This document shows, piece by piece, positions 13,725 through 23,300 of a stretch of DNA of 64,000 bases (position 1 is its first letter; each line of letters opens with the position of its first letter). The position numbers and the translations under genes are program-made. The notes under the pieces are model-generated. The model saw nothing but the letters and a program-made list of their open reading frames with translations. It was not told the origin of the DNA and did no database searches. The stretch is from Lycocorax pyrrhopterus obiensis (lineage: Eukaryota > Chordata > Aves > Passeriformes > Paradisaeidae), in NCBI GenBank assembly GCA_014706295.1, contig JACSVZ010000012.1, positions 15,769,255-15,833,254 of the forward strand. The letters run 5' to 3'.

Positions 13725-13730
13725 TTTATT
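13725..13730 (-). terminator. Poly(A) signal AATAAA for the minus-strand gene
   Basis: TTTATT on the plus strand reads AATAAA on the minus strand. It lies 36 bp past the stop codon of the terminal exon at 13766-14020, giving a very short 3' UTR. The match in strand and spacing is one reason to believe that exon. Confidence 0.55.
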
Positions 13731-13765
13731 TTAATTGTTTTATGAGGCCCCCATAGAAAATGACA

Positions 13766-14020
13766 CTAAGTTCTCTCTGAAGAGACAGTGTTAAAGTGTG
13801 GGAATTCCTCCTGCCAAAGAGGCACCTCATGCTGAGTCTCTGACAGGTCCACTTTGCCTCTAATGGGCTTCTTCGTGCTGCTGTACGCTCTTTGCAGCTG
13901 ATTGATGGCTTGATTTTCCGCCCTTCGTCTCCGATGACTGTTAGTCAGCTTGACTTGGGCTTCTCCAAATTGAGATAAGAGCAAAGTTGCCAGGAATCCA
14001 GGTGATCTCAGAGAAGGTCT
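13766..14020 (-). CDS. Terminal coding exon of an unidentified gene
   Basis: On the minus strand a good acceptor (CTTTATCCCTTAG, just right of 14020) opens exactly 85 codons including the stop. The frame is phase 0 from the splice site, and the first in-frame stop upstream is the TAG of the acceptor itself. The peptide has a hydrophobic patch (GFLATLLLSQF), then a charged, probably helical stretch with four arginines in a row (SHRRRRAENQAINQLQRAY). It ends PHFNTVSSERT. The phase fits the 57-bp exon at 14508-14564 upstream. A canonical AATAAA follows 36 bp after the stop. I do not recognise the family. Earlier exons were not found before the tandem array begins, so the rest of the gene may lie to the right, possibly beyond the array. 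A decayed processed copy is less likely because an intron is present. Confidence 0.5.
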   Translation of the reverse strand, partial: RPSLRSPGFLATLLLSQFGEAQVKLTNSHRRRRAENQAINQLQRAYSSTKKPIRGKVDLSETQHEVPLWQEEFPHFNTVSSERT

Positions 14021-14507
14021 CTAAGGGATAAAGCTTTCCTGATGGGGTTTCAAGATGTCAACCTGAAGCCATTTTCAAGAAGAAAATTGCAGGGGAAGAA
14101 AAAAACCCGAGAAACAGTGGAAGAATAAAAAGTTAAGAAGAAAGGCTTCAAATGCTCTGGAGTGAGCACTGCACTGGCAGGACCCCCATGAGGCTGTGGC
14201 AGTAGAATTCCTGGACTGTAATTACAAACTAAATATGACTTTTCAGGGCAGTCTTAGGTCCAGGCTAGGTTGAGAAACCAGAGAATAAATTTCTGGAAAC
14301 TTTGGTTTGTCAGTGGACAAGTTGGGTGAAGAAGCTGTGGCCTCTTTCAGTGCTCTGGGCTGTGCTGGGGGCCACAAGTGACCCCACCCCAGGCTGCGAG
14401 AGGACCCAACAGTCATCAGTGTCCCATGAGCCTTCCCTTAAGCATGACACAGACCCAACCAACCCAACCTCACATCCAGTGCTTCAGAGTCTGGTTTAAA
14501 TACTCAC

Positions 14508-14564
14508 TTTGGGAGCCAGCTTTTCTTCACTGAATAGTCTCTCCATAATCACAGCCGGTACAAA
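14508..14564 (-). CDS. 57-bp internal coding exon of the same unidentified gene
   Basis: On the minus strand this block is preceded by a textbook acceptor (a run of eight T, then AACTCAG) and followed by a textbook donor (AAA|GTGAGTATT, GT at 14506-14507). Only one frame is open, and it is phase 0 at both ends. It encodes FVPAVIMERLFSEEKLAPK. Splicing over the 487-bp intron to the exon ending at 14020 keeps the frame. Two splice sites, matching phase and a downstream poly(A) signal together make a real exon more likely than chance. The product is unknown to me. Confidence 0.5.
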
Positions 14565-15127
14565 CTGAGTTAAAAAAAATGTGTTAAACTCATTAGCTGA
14601 AGATTGGGTGATGAAGTTATCCAGTCCCTCGTGATTATCCATCAAGGTGCAGCACTGCACTCCATTAGCCTTCATGAAACACGCAGGGTGTGTGTATGCA
14701 GAGAAGATGGTAATTGCTTTAATTATAATTCTTTTGACTAGCAATTTTTTATTCACTGTCAAGAAGGTTGCCTGCTCCTACATTTGTGGAGAACAGTTTT
14801 TATCTCCTCCTTCCTAGGAACTTGTATAGCATGAGCAACAACTCCTTGGATCCCTACAGCTCCTCTCTGCAGCAGAGCACGAGGTGTTTGTGTGTGTGTG
14901 TTTGCATGAGGAGAACCATCAGATTTTGGTTCTTTCCAGGCTCTCTGTACCACTCTGCACCTGCAGATGCACAACAGCTGTTTCAGGAGCCAGCAGGCAC
15001 CTGCTTTCCTCCTGCCTCATCTGACCTCACATGGGCTCATTGATGTTTCTGCTGTCTTGCACTTCAGCACTTGCTTTGCTCAAATCTTGCAGTCCCAGAG
15101 GTGAGGTGAGCTGGCCCTGACTGGGGG
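14565..15127. other. No further exon identified
   Basis: I searched the minus strand for an exon preceding 14508-14564 and saw none with convincing splice sites. A short (TG)n run lies near 14889-14901. Otherwise the DNA is unique. Confidence 0.5.
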
Positions 15128-15400
15128 GCCAGGTGCCAACAAAGCCATCAGTCCCCTCCTCAAGGGGACAGGGGAGAGGAAATATAATGACAGGCTGATG
15201 GGTTGAGATAAGGGCAGGGAGAGATCACCCAGCAATTACTGTCACAGGCAAAACAGACTCAACTTTTCAAATTAGTTTAATTTATTACCAATCAAATCAG
15301 AGTAGGATAATGAGAAATAAAACTAAATCTTAAAACCTTTCCCTGCCCCCCTCACCTTCTTACCGGGCTCAACTTCACTCCAAATTTTCTCCCTTTTTGC
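15128..15400 (-). mobile_element. Avian endogenous-retrovirus LTR or LTR-proximal fragment
   Basis: The text 'aggggacaggggagagg', 'ttgagataagggcagggagagatcacccagcaattac', 'cagactcaactt', 'tttaatttattaccaatcaaatcagagtaggataatgagaaataaaac' matches, from memory, a repeat common in bird genomes and derived from an endogenous retrovirus. The AT-rich 'tttaatttatt' block suggests minus orientation. Boundaries are approximate, no target-site duplication was found, and no retroviral coding sequence is present. Confidence 0.5.
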
Positions 15401-15899
15401 CATGCAAACCCAGTACAAAAGGAGAAGTGTTTTGATTGCAGAGCAAACTTGTATTTCCAGAGCTCACAACTGATAGGAAGGATCATTCGCATGCATGGAA
15501 TTAGGACAGAGGTTGGGATAGTGCTAAGCAGCGTGCTGGAAGATTGCAGGACCTGTGTGGAAGAAGACTGGCAAAGCCATGGATGGTGCTGGGGTGAAGG
15601 GAACAGATTTAATCACATCACAGAACTGCCTTGCATGTGCTGCTTCAACTTCATCTTGAAACTTGAGGCTCTGCTTACTGAAAAGCTCTTCCAGAACCCA
15701 GTACTTCTGACAGTTACAAATCATCTTCTATTTTCCAGCCTCAATTTTTTTCCTGGTCTATTTATTGACATTTATTATTGTACAAACTGTCTGCTACATG
15801 ATATAGTTCTTTCCTGAACTGATGCTTTCTTCTTTAATGTAAATATAGAAATAATAAGGAAAGCAGCACCCTTCAATGGCCGAACAGTTGAGCAGCACT
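15401..15899. other. No gene supported
   Basis: A minus-strand frame at about 15560-15724 contains a protein-like stretch (VLEELFSKQSLKFQDEVEAA) with a mediocre acceptor at its left, but no acceptable donor in frame. I cannot call it an exon. Confidence 0.4.
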
Positions 15900-16250
15900 C
15901 ACTGGCACAGCCTCTTCTCCTGCCTACAGGGAAGCGACCGAGGGGTCAGTGCCAGACTTCTCAGAGATGCGCAAGGACAAGAGAGAGCAGATGCAAAAAA
16001 GGGTTCTAAGCTGTGCCGGGGGACATTTGGGTTCAACATTAGGAAAACTTTCTTCCCGGAAAGAGTGATCAGATATTGGAATGGGCTGCCCAGGTGGGTG
16101 GTGAATTCCCTGTGGCAGGAGGTGTTGAAGGAAAGTCTGGGCGTGGCACACTCAGGGCTCTGGTCTGGTTGCCGTGGTGGAGCTGGGTCCCAGGTTGGAC
16201 TCAGTGATCTCACAGGGCTCTTCCAGCTGAATTGATTCCGTGATTCTGTG
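15900..16250 (+). mobile_element. CR1 LINE 3' end forming the left edge of the tandem array
   Basis: CR1 text 'ggaaaactttcttcccggaaagagtgatcagatattggaatgggctgcccagg' leads to a diverged CR1 terminus 'ttgattccgtgattctgtgac' near 16250. The first 237 bp differ from the CR1 at the other unit boundaries, for example AAACTTTCTTCCCGGAAAG here versus AAACGTCCTTCCCGGACAG there, plus a 14-bp block here absent there. From 16137 onward the sequence matches the other boundaries. The near-identical block therefore begins inside this element. Confidence 0.85.
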
Positions 16251-16388
16251 ACATCACAGCCTTTGGGGACAGCACGGTGGTTGATAAGTGTCCCCAGCCC
16301 GTCGCCGTGCCCAGAGCCCAGGCAGAAGTCGGCTGGGAAGGACGTCCAGAGCCTGTTCAGCGGTGGCAGCTCGTCCGTCAGCAGCACC

Positions 16389-17262
16389 ATGCTCAGCCAG
16401 GGGCTCTCGCGCCTGCTGCAGCTCTCGGTGCTGCTGCTCTTGGTGCAGCCACTGGACCCTTCCAGCCACGCTGCTGGGGACACAGGGACCTGGGATGCGC
16501 TTCCCCAGGCCCCGGAAGAGCAGGAGGCCGTGGCGCCAGTGAGGGACATCATGTTGGTCCTGGAGGCGCTGCCGTGGATCTGCGCGGCCGTGGCCCCGAT
16601 TCTCAGGGGCATTTACCTGGGCTGGGTCCTGGTCAGAGGGCTCAGGAGACGCTGGGGAGAGGTGAGGGAGGGGCTGGGGCAGGTGGGCCGGTGCCGGGGG
16701 CCACCAAGGCCTTGGGCCAGGAGGGTGTGGGGCGAGGGCCGAGAGCCCCCGTGGGGGAGCAGAGCTGGGCAGGCCCCGAGGGTGCCGGGCCTCTGGGGCA
16801 GCCCCTTGGCCAAGGCTTTGGCGGAGGCGGAGCGGGGGCTGAGCCCAGCGCTGGGCAGGAACGGCCCGGCTGAGCCCCAGGGAGCCCCGGCAGAGGCGGC
16901 CGGAGCTCCTCTTGCTGCAGCCTCTGCCCGGGGCAGCCCGGCCGGGCCCGAGGCTCTCTCTGCAGCAGAGGCCAAAGGCAGCGCCCGAGGCTCAGCCCCC
17001 GGAGGCCCCTCTGCCCCTTCCATCGGGCTCCCTGTGCTGGGTGTTGCAGGAGAAGAGCCAGAGCGCCCGGGCCTCTGCACGGCCGTGCTGCCAGGGCCAG
17101 GGCTGCTCCAAGGAGCTGCTGCAGCTGCTGCTGGACAACCGGGCCCTGATGAAGATGTTTCTGCGCCAGAGCTCCCGGCAGAGGCCAGTGCCCAGAGGGA
17201 AGAGGCGAAGGAACCGTGGCACTCAGAAGAGGAGGAGACTCCGCTTCTCGCCTCTCCTCTGA
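16389..17262 (+). CDS. Array gene copy 1: small putative secreted or membrane protein, two exons
   Basis: Exon 1 is 16389-16661 and exon 2 is 17050-17262, joined in phase 0 to give 161 residues. The intron (388 bp) has GAG|GTGAGG and GTGTTGCAG|GAG sites. The start is the first ATG after the upstream CR1, with A at -3. Residues 1-28 (MLSQGLSRLLQLSVLLLLVQ...) look like a signal peptide. Residues 54-85 are hydrophobic and end in RRRWG, so could be a membrane segment. Exon 2 gives CCQGQGC, an amphipathic Leu-rich helix (SKELLQLLLDNRALMKMFLR), and a tail of about 25 residues dominated by Arg and Lys. A possible reading is a small secreted or membrane-anchored basic peptide, but the tail would also suit nucleic-acid binding. 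I do not recognise a family. Intron retention leaves an alternative frame open to 17363. Confidence 0.6.
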
Positions 17263-17515
17263 CTCCCCAGCCCCAGCTCGTCTCTGGGCTTGGTGGACAT
17301 GGCAGGGAATGTGTGACCAGTGCCGCGCCCGGGCACTGGGACATTCCCGCCCATAGGTGTTAGGAACCCCTTTTTTTATTAGTCATAGGTTTCCCCAGAA
17401 CCTTCTCAACCCCAAGTTGAAGTTTTTCAAAGAGTTCAAGTTAAGGTTTTTTAGGCATAGGCTTCCCAGTCATGTTCTCACGCCCTAGCTGAGGCTGGGA
17501 AGAGTAGTCTCGTTC

Positions 17516-17521
17516 AATAAA
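17516..17521 (+). terminator. Poly(A) signal of array gene copy 1
   Basis: AATAAA lies 254 bp past the stop of copy 1 and is followed by a GT-rich stretch (TGTTTTCTGTACATTGCTGTGTT), as expected for a cleavage site. The same signal recurs at 21651, 25784 and 29916. In the diverged fifth copy the corresponding bases read AGTAAA (34680-34685). Confidence 0.7.
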
Positions 17522-17923
17522 GTTCATGTTTTCTGTACATTGCTGTGTTATTTGACTGTTCATCCCAAAGGGGACACAGCAATGGATGGTTTTGCGCAAA
17601 GGCTGCAGACCAGCAGTAAAGTTGAGCCTGAGTGTCCCAGCAGGATTTGAAAGAGGGCAGCTGGAAGTCAGACCGTGGGCAATATTCTCTTGCCTCCATC
17701 TTCCAAAGAAGCTTTGATTTGATCACCAGGGGGCCCCCAAAAGCCCAGGGAGGTGTCTGGGTGGCCCCAGAAGGCACTTGCAGGCCCCTGGGGCAGCAGG
17801 GAAGGGGCAGGAGCATCCCTGGGGTGCTGCAAGAGACAGCCAGAGGGGCCAGCCCTGGGCCCAGGCAGTGCTGGGCAATGGTGCAGCACCCGCTTGGTGT
17901 CCGGCACTGCTGAGGGACCAGAG

Positions 17924-17965
17924 AAGGAAACGTGGGACTCGGGACAGGAGGGGACTCCACTTCAC
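17924..17965 (+). pseudogene. Relic of an exon-2-like sequence inside the unit
   Basis: These 42 bases align without gaps to the end of exon 2 (17208-17249) at 34 of 42 positions by hand count, sharing AAGGAA, CGTGG, ACTC, GGAGG, GACTCC and CTTC in order. No splice site or open continuation is preserved. It suggests that an older partial duplication of the gene is embedded in each unit. Equivalent positions occur in the other full units. Confidence 0.4.
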
Positions 17966-18280
17966 CTGACCATGGATGCGCAGCTGCAGCCAGGCCCTTC
18001 CCTGCAGAGCCCCACACCTGCCAGCCCAGCGGCAGCTGCAGCTCCTCTCCCTCCAGGCAGCCCATCCTCCCTTCTCGGCAACTGCTGGCCATCTCCAGCC
18101 CTCTCCCAGCTGCCAGGTGCCCGTGGCCACTCCTGTTCCTCCAGGGCCCTGCTCAGGGCTTCAGGCAGTCCTGGGGCAGGTTGCAGAGCCCAGTGCCCTC
18201 AGCCAGACCCTACGCTGTGCTTGGGACTCCCCAGGTGTGTCAGAAGATGTTCCTTGTAGATTAGAACTGGTACCTTTAAG

Positions 18281-18366
18281 CTGGTTTATTGTATAGAATG
18301 TAAATACTAACAAATACATATACAGCAGCATAAATAAAACAATTAAATAAATAAATAGCTAGCATG
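18281..18366. repeat. AT-rich simple-sequence patch (unit 1)
   Basis: A run of AATAAA/TAAATAAATAAAT-like text ('aaataaaacaattaaataaataaatag') separates two similar lines containing 'gtagattagaactggtaccttttaagctgg' type sequence ('ttagaactggtacctttaagctgg' and 'ttagaatgagtactttttaggtgg'). It repeats in each unit. Confidence 0.55.
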
Positions 18367-18479
18367 TTTCAACTTGTAGTTTAGAATGAGTACTTTTTAG
18401 GTGGTTTCTTGTATACATTAGTCCTGGGGTGATGTTGTGAGGCTGCTTTATTCCTTAACCGTCCGCTTAATGCCCAAGG

Positions 18480-19260
18480 CTGCTGTATCTTTGAGATGGA
18501 GCCGGGGGTCGGGGCCGGAGCCGCGGGACCCCGGGTGCGGGTCGGTTCAATGGGTCTGTCCAATGGCTCTGCCTCCAGCGGGGCCCCACCGTGCTCTGGA
18601 GGGAGGGCACCGGGGACGCTGCCCTGCTCCTCTGGTGGTTTTTCATTCCCGCTAGCTTGGAAAAACGTTTTGTTTTTTTTTCTTTCCTCCCCCTGGCCTC
18701 CCTACCTTCCTTCCCTTCCCTCTGGCCCGGGGAGCCTATGGAGTGGCCTCGGTGGGCCCGTGGGGTGGCCCCGGCTGGTCCTAACCCCAAGGAAGGCCAA
18801 ACCGGTGAACGAAGGGACTCAGAAATCCACCAGCTTCGCCTGCTGCGAGGAGGAGGAGGAGGACCAGCACCGGAGAAGCAATAGGTTTTTCCATCTGTTC
18901 TCCAGTTTCACCTGCTGTGAGGAAGAGGACCAGCGCCGGAGAATCGACAGGGTTTTTTTTCATCTGCCCTTCTCCAGGCTGCTGTGTGGACTCCCCTTCC
19001 CATTTCCCTTCCCGGAGACTGGGGGGACCAGTTGCCAGCCCGTGTATTTTCCTTCTCCAGGCATTTATCGTAGTTTTGAGATTTTTCTGTTCTGCTGTGG
19101 GTGGGTGCGTAGGTGTGTGGGTAGAGGATAAGTTTCTGGGGTTAACATCTGACTGAATCCTTTTTGGTTCCTTGCAGGCACCCCCCCGCCTTTTTCCTTT
19201 TTCTTTTTCCTGTTTTGTTCTGTGTTAATAAACAATTCCTTTTTTTCACTTTCACCTGCT
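18480..19260 (+). other. LTR-like or second-transcript segment in the unit
   Basis: A CpG-rich stretch (18,490-18,620) is followed by pyrimidine-rich DNA, an acceptor-like site (GGTTCCTTGCAG ending 19177) and an AATAAA at 19227-19232. After that comes 'tctcattggcggacgaaaggggg', which loosely resembles a retroviral primer-binding site. An ATG at 18496 opens 211 codons to 19131. That frame contains a duplicated 24-residue motif (SFACCEEEEEDQHRRSNRFF and SFTCCEEEDQRRRIDRVFF). It may be a solo LTR, or a second promoter with poly(A) site. I cannot decide. Counterparts lie at 22,615, 26,750 and 30,880. The frame is broken by single-base losses in unit 3. Confidence 0.3.
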
Positions 19261-20164
19261 GTTATCAATTTGTCTCATTGGCGGACGAAAGGGGGAGGCC
19301 CCTTCCCTTTGGAGGAGGAGGTCATTCCAGAGTGTTTCCTCCTAAAACTTTGTCTCCAAAATCAAGACAACATTGTAAAAAATAAAGAAGAATACTGGAC
19401 AGCAAAGATGTAAATGAGTAAATAAATAGTGTGTTCCGCATCTAGAAATACAGTTAAAAATCGGGCTGCTTTTTGTGAGTGTTGTGTCCGTTTTGTTCAG
19501 TGAGTCTTTGCACACTCAGAAGTGCCAGAACAGACACAAGTCAGTAGATGTTGCGAAAGTCCGTAGAGAAAATATGACAATTTAGGGCCCAGGACTTCCC
19601 CAAGAGTCCCAGACCCTTTACAACTGGGACCAGTGCAGTTTGGAAATGGGACTGGTGTGAGCAGAGGGTTTAGCTCAGGCTGACAGAAGCTGCCAAGATC
19701 CAGCGGTCACTGGAAGATTGTCCTAAAGACATCTCTGCTGGGGACACACTCAGGCCAGCTCGAGCGGGGAGAAGGGTGCTTAGGAAATGGAGCAGAGGGG
19801 TTTGAACACAGATCCCATGGACAGATGGACACACCCCATGGATTTTCCAATCGAAAGGGCTTTCCTGTGACACTGGGTGCCAGGGGCGCTTTTGGGAGGT
19901 GTCACAAAGGGAACAGAACAAACCCCTGCCCTGTTGTGCAGCCATTTCAGAAAGACAGATTTTGGAGTATTAGTTGAGTTTGCCAAGTGAAGGAAGGATA
20001 GAAGGAAGGCCTTGTATGGATGTCCCCAACATCTCCTGTGACAAAAATCCTCAGGGCAAACTGTGCTGAAGATGTGAAGACGGAAGTCAGAGGAGTGTAA
20101 GCAGGCTGTGCTTGACAGAGTGGGTTGAATCCAGGAATGAGAAGGGGGAAGCATTTCATAGGCC

Positions 20165-20385
20165 CGAATCAGGGGAGGTTTGGGTTGGCCATTAGGAAAA
20201 CGTCCTTCCCGGACAGGTTGATCAGATATAGGAATGGGCTGCCCAGGTGGCAGGAGATGTACAAAGAAAGCCTGGGCGTGGCACACTCAGGGCTCTGGTC
20301 TGGTTGCCGTGGTGGAGCTGGGTCCCAGGTTGGACTCAGTGATCTCACAGGGCTCTTCCAGCTGAATTGATTCCGTGATTCTGTG
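20165..20385 (+). mobile_element. Hybrid CR1 3' end at the unit 1/2 boundary
   Basis: Left part ('aggtttgggttggccattaggaaaacgtccttcccggacagg') differs from the CR1 at the array's left edge. From 20272 on it is the same as that element. It is thus a CR1 whose 5' part descends from a downstream copy and whose 3' part matches the leftmost copy. The same hybrid occurs at about 24,300, 28,430 and 32,565. Confidence 0.8.
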
Positions 20386-23300
20386 ACATCACAGCCTTTG
20401 GGGACAGCACGGTGGTTGATAAGTGTCCCCAGCCCGTCGCCGTGCCCAGAGCCCAGGCAGAAGTCGGCTGGGAAGGACGTCCAGAGCCTGTTCAGCGGTG
20501 GCAGCTCGTCCGTCAGCAGCACCATGCTCAGCCAGGGGCTCTCGCGCCTGCTGCAGCTCTCGGTGCTGCTGCTCTTGGTGCAGCCACTGGACCCTTCCAG
20601 CCACGCTGCTGGGGACACAGGGACCTGGGATGCGCTTCCCCAGGCCCCGGAAGAGCAGGAGGCCGTGGCGCCAGTGAGGGACATCATGTTGGTCCTGGAG
20701 GCGCTGCCGTGGATCTGCGCGGCCGTGGCCCCGATTCTCAGGGGCATTTACCTGGGCTGGGTCCTGGTCAGAGGGCTCAGGAGACGCTGGGGAGAGGTGA
20801 GGGAGGGGCTGGGGCAGGTGGGCCGGTGCCGGGGGCCACCAAGGCCTTGGGCCAGGAGGGTGTGGGGCGAGGGCCGAGAGCCCCCGTGGGGGAGCAGAGC
20901 TGGGCAGGCCCCGAGGGTGCCGGGCCTCTGGGGCAGCCCCTTGGCCAAGGCTTTGGCGGAGGCGGAGCGGGGGCTGAGCCCAGCGCTGGGCAGGAACGGC
21001 CCGGCTGAGCCCCAGGGAGCCCCGGCAGAGGCGGCCGGAGCTCCTCTTGCTGCAGCCTCTGCCCGGGGCAGCCCGGCCGGGCCCGAGGCTCTCTCTGCAG
21101 CAGAGGCCAAAGGCAGCGCCCGAGGCTCAGCCCCCGGAGGCCCCTCTGCCCCTTCCATCGGGCTCCCTGTGCTGGGTGTTGCAGGAGAAGAGCCAGAGCG
21201 CCCGGGCCTCTGCACGGCCGTGCTGCCAGGGCCAGGGCTGCTCCAAGGAGCTGCTGCAGCTGCTGCTGGACAACCGGGCCCTGATGAAGATGTTTCTGCG
21301 CCAGAGCTCCCGGCAGAGGCCAGTGCCCAGAGGGAAGAGGCGAAGGAACCGTGGCACTCAGAAGAGGAGGAGACTCCGCTTCTCGCCTCTCCTCTGACTC
21401 CCCAGCCCCAGCTCGTCTCTGGGCTTGGTGGACATGGCAGGGAATGTGTGACCAGTGCCGCGCCCGGGCACTGGGACATTCCCGCCCATAGGTGTTAGGA
21501 ACCCCTTTTTTTATTAGTCATAGGTTTCCCCAGAACCTTCTCAACCCCAAGTTGAAGTTTTTCAAAGAGTTCAAGTTAAGGTTTTTTAGGCATAGGCTTC
21601 CCAGTCATGTTCTCACGCCCTAGCTGAGGCTGGGAAGAGTAGTCTCGTTCAATAAAGTTCATGTTTTCTGTACATTGCTGTGTTATTTGACTGTTCATCC
21701 CAAAGGGGACACAGCAATGGATGGTTTTGCGCAAAGGCTGCAGACCAGCAGTAAAGTTGAGCCTGAGTGTCCCAGCAGGATTTGAAAGAGGGCAGCTGGA
21801 AGTCAGACCGTGGGCAATATTCTCTTGCCTCCATCTTCCAAAGAAGCTTTGATTTGATCACCAGGGGGCCCCCAAAAGCCCAGGGAGGTGTCTGGGTGGC
21901 CCCAGAAGGCACTTGCAGGCCCCTGGGGCAGCAGGGAAGGGGCAGGAGCATCCCTGGGGTGCTGCAAGAGACAGCCAGAGGGGCCAGCCCTGGGCCCAGG
22001 CAGTGCTGGGCAATGGTGCAGCACCCGCTTGGTGTCCGGCACTGCTGAGGGACCAGAGAAGGAAACGTGGGACTCGGGACAGGAGGGGACTCCACTTCAC
22101 CTGACCATGGATGCGCAGCTGCAGCCAGGCCCTTCCCTGCAGAGCCCCACACCTGCCAGCCCAGCGGCAGCTGCAGCTCCTCTCCCTCCAGGCAGCCCAT
22201 CCTCCCTTCTCGGCAACTGCTGGCCATCTCCAGCCCTCTCCCAGCTGCCAGGTGCCCGTGGCCACTCCTGTTCCTCCAGGGCCCTGCTCAGGGCTTCAGG
22301 CAGTCCTGGGGCAGGTTGCAGAGCCCAGTGCCCTCAGCCAGACCCTACGCTGTGCTTGGGACTCCCCAGGTGTGTCAGAAGATGTTCCTTGTAGATTAGA
22401 ACTGGTACCTTTAAGCTGGTTTATTGTATAGAATGTAAATACTAACAAATACATATACAGCAGCATAAATAAAACAATTAAATAAATAAATAGCTAGCAT
22501 GTTTCAACTTGTAGTTTAGAATGAGTACTTTTTAGGTGGTTTCTTGTATACATTAGTCCTGGGGTGATGTTGTGAGGCTGCTTTATTCCTTAACCGTCCG
22601 CTTAATGCCCAAGGCTGCTGTATCTTTGAGATGGAGCCGGGGGTCGGGGCCGGAGCCGCGGGACCCCGGGTGCGGGTCGGTTCAATGGGTCTGTCCAATG
22701 GCTCTGCCTCCAGCGGGGCCCCACCGTGCTCTGGAGGGAGGGCACCGGGGACGCTGCCCTGCTCCTCTGGTGGTTTTTCATTCCCGCTAGCTTGGAAAAA
22801 CGTTTTGTTTTTTTTTCTTTCCTCCCCCTGGCCTCCCTACCTTCCTTCCCTTCCCTCTGGCCCGGGGAGCCTATGGAGTGGCCTCGGTGGGCCCGTGGGG
22901 TGGCCCCGGCTGGTCCTAACCCCAAGGAAGGCCAAACCGGTGAACGAAGGGACTCAGAAATCCACCAGCTTCGCCTGCTGCGAGGAGGAGGAGGAGGACC
23001 AGCACCGGAGAAGCAATAGGTTTTTCCATCTGTTCTCCAGTTTCACCTGCTGTGAGGAAGAGGACCAGCGCCGGAGAATCGACAGGGTTTTTTTTCATCT
23101 GCCCTTCTCCAGGCTGCTGTGTGGACTCCCCTTCCCATTTCCCTTCCCGGAGACTGGGGGGACCAGTTGCCAGCCCGTGTATTTTCCTTCTCCAGGCATT
23201 TATCGTAGTTTTGAGATTTTTCTGTTCTGCTGTGGGTGGGTGCGTAGGTGTGTGGGTAGAGGATAAGTTTCTGGGGTTAACATCTGACTGAATCCTTTTT

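Larger units (their letters stand above)
16137..20271. repeat. Tandem array unit 1 (4,135 bp)
   Basis: First of four full units. Contents in order: CR1 3' end (to 16250), two-exon small gene (16389-17262) with poly(A) signal, a GC-rich block with an exon-2-like relic (17924-17965), an AT-rich patch (18,280-18,420), a GC-rich then T-rich LTR-like block (18,480-19,240), a unique segment, and a second CR1 3' end (from about 20,170) that runs into unit 2. Spot comparison and repeated identical translations indicate no visible difference from units 2 and 4. Confidence 0.97.

Noticed and set aside
15560..15724. Minus-strand candidate exon upstream of the two called exons
   Set aside because: The peptide looks plausible, but the acceptor is weak and there is no donor that keeps the frame.
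16613..17344. Minus-strand frame of 243 codons opposite the array gene, repeated in each unit
   Set aside because: It is the complement of a GC-rich gene and intron, is rich in Ser, Pro, Gly and Ala, and has no start or splice context. It is best seen as a shadow.
17514..18130. Overlapping frames of 90-190 codons on both strands after the array gene
   Set aside because: Several overlap on both strands in one GC-rich block, with none favoured. Their conservation between units only reflects the identity of the units.
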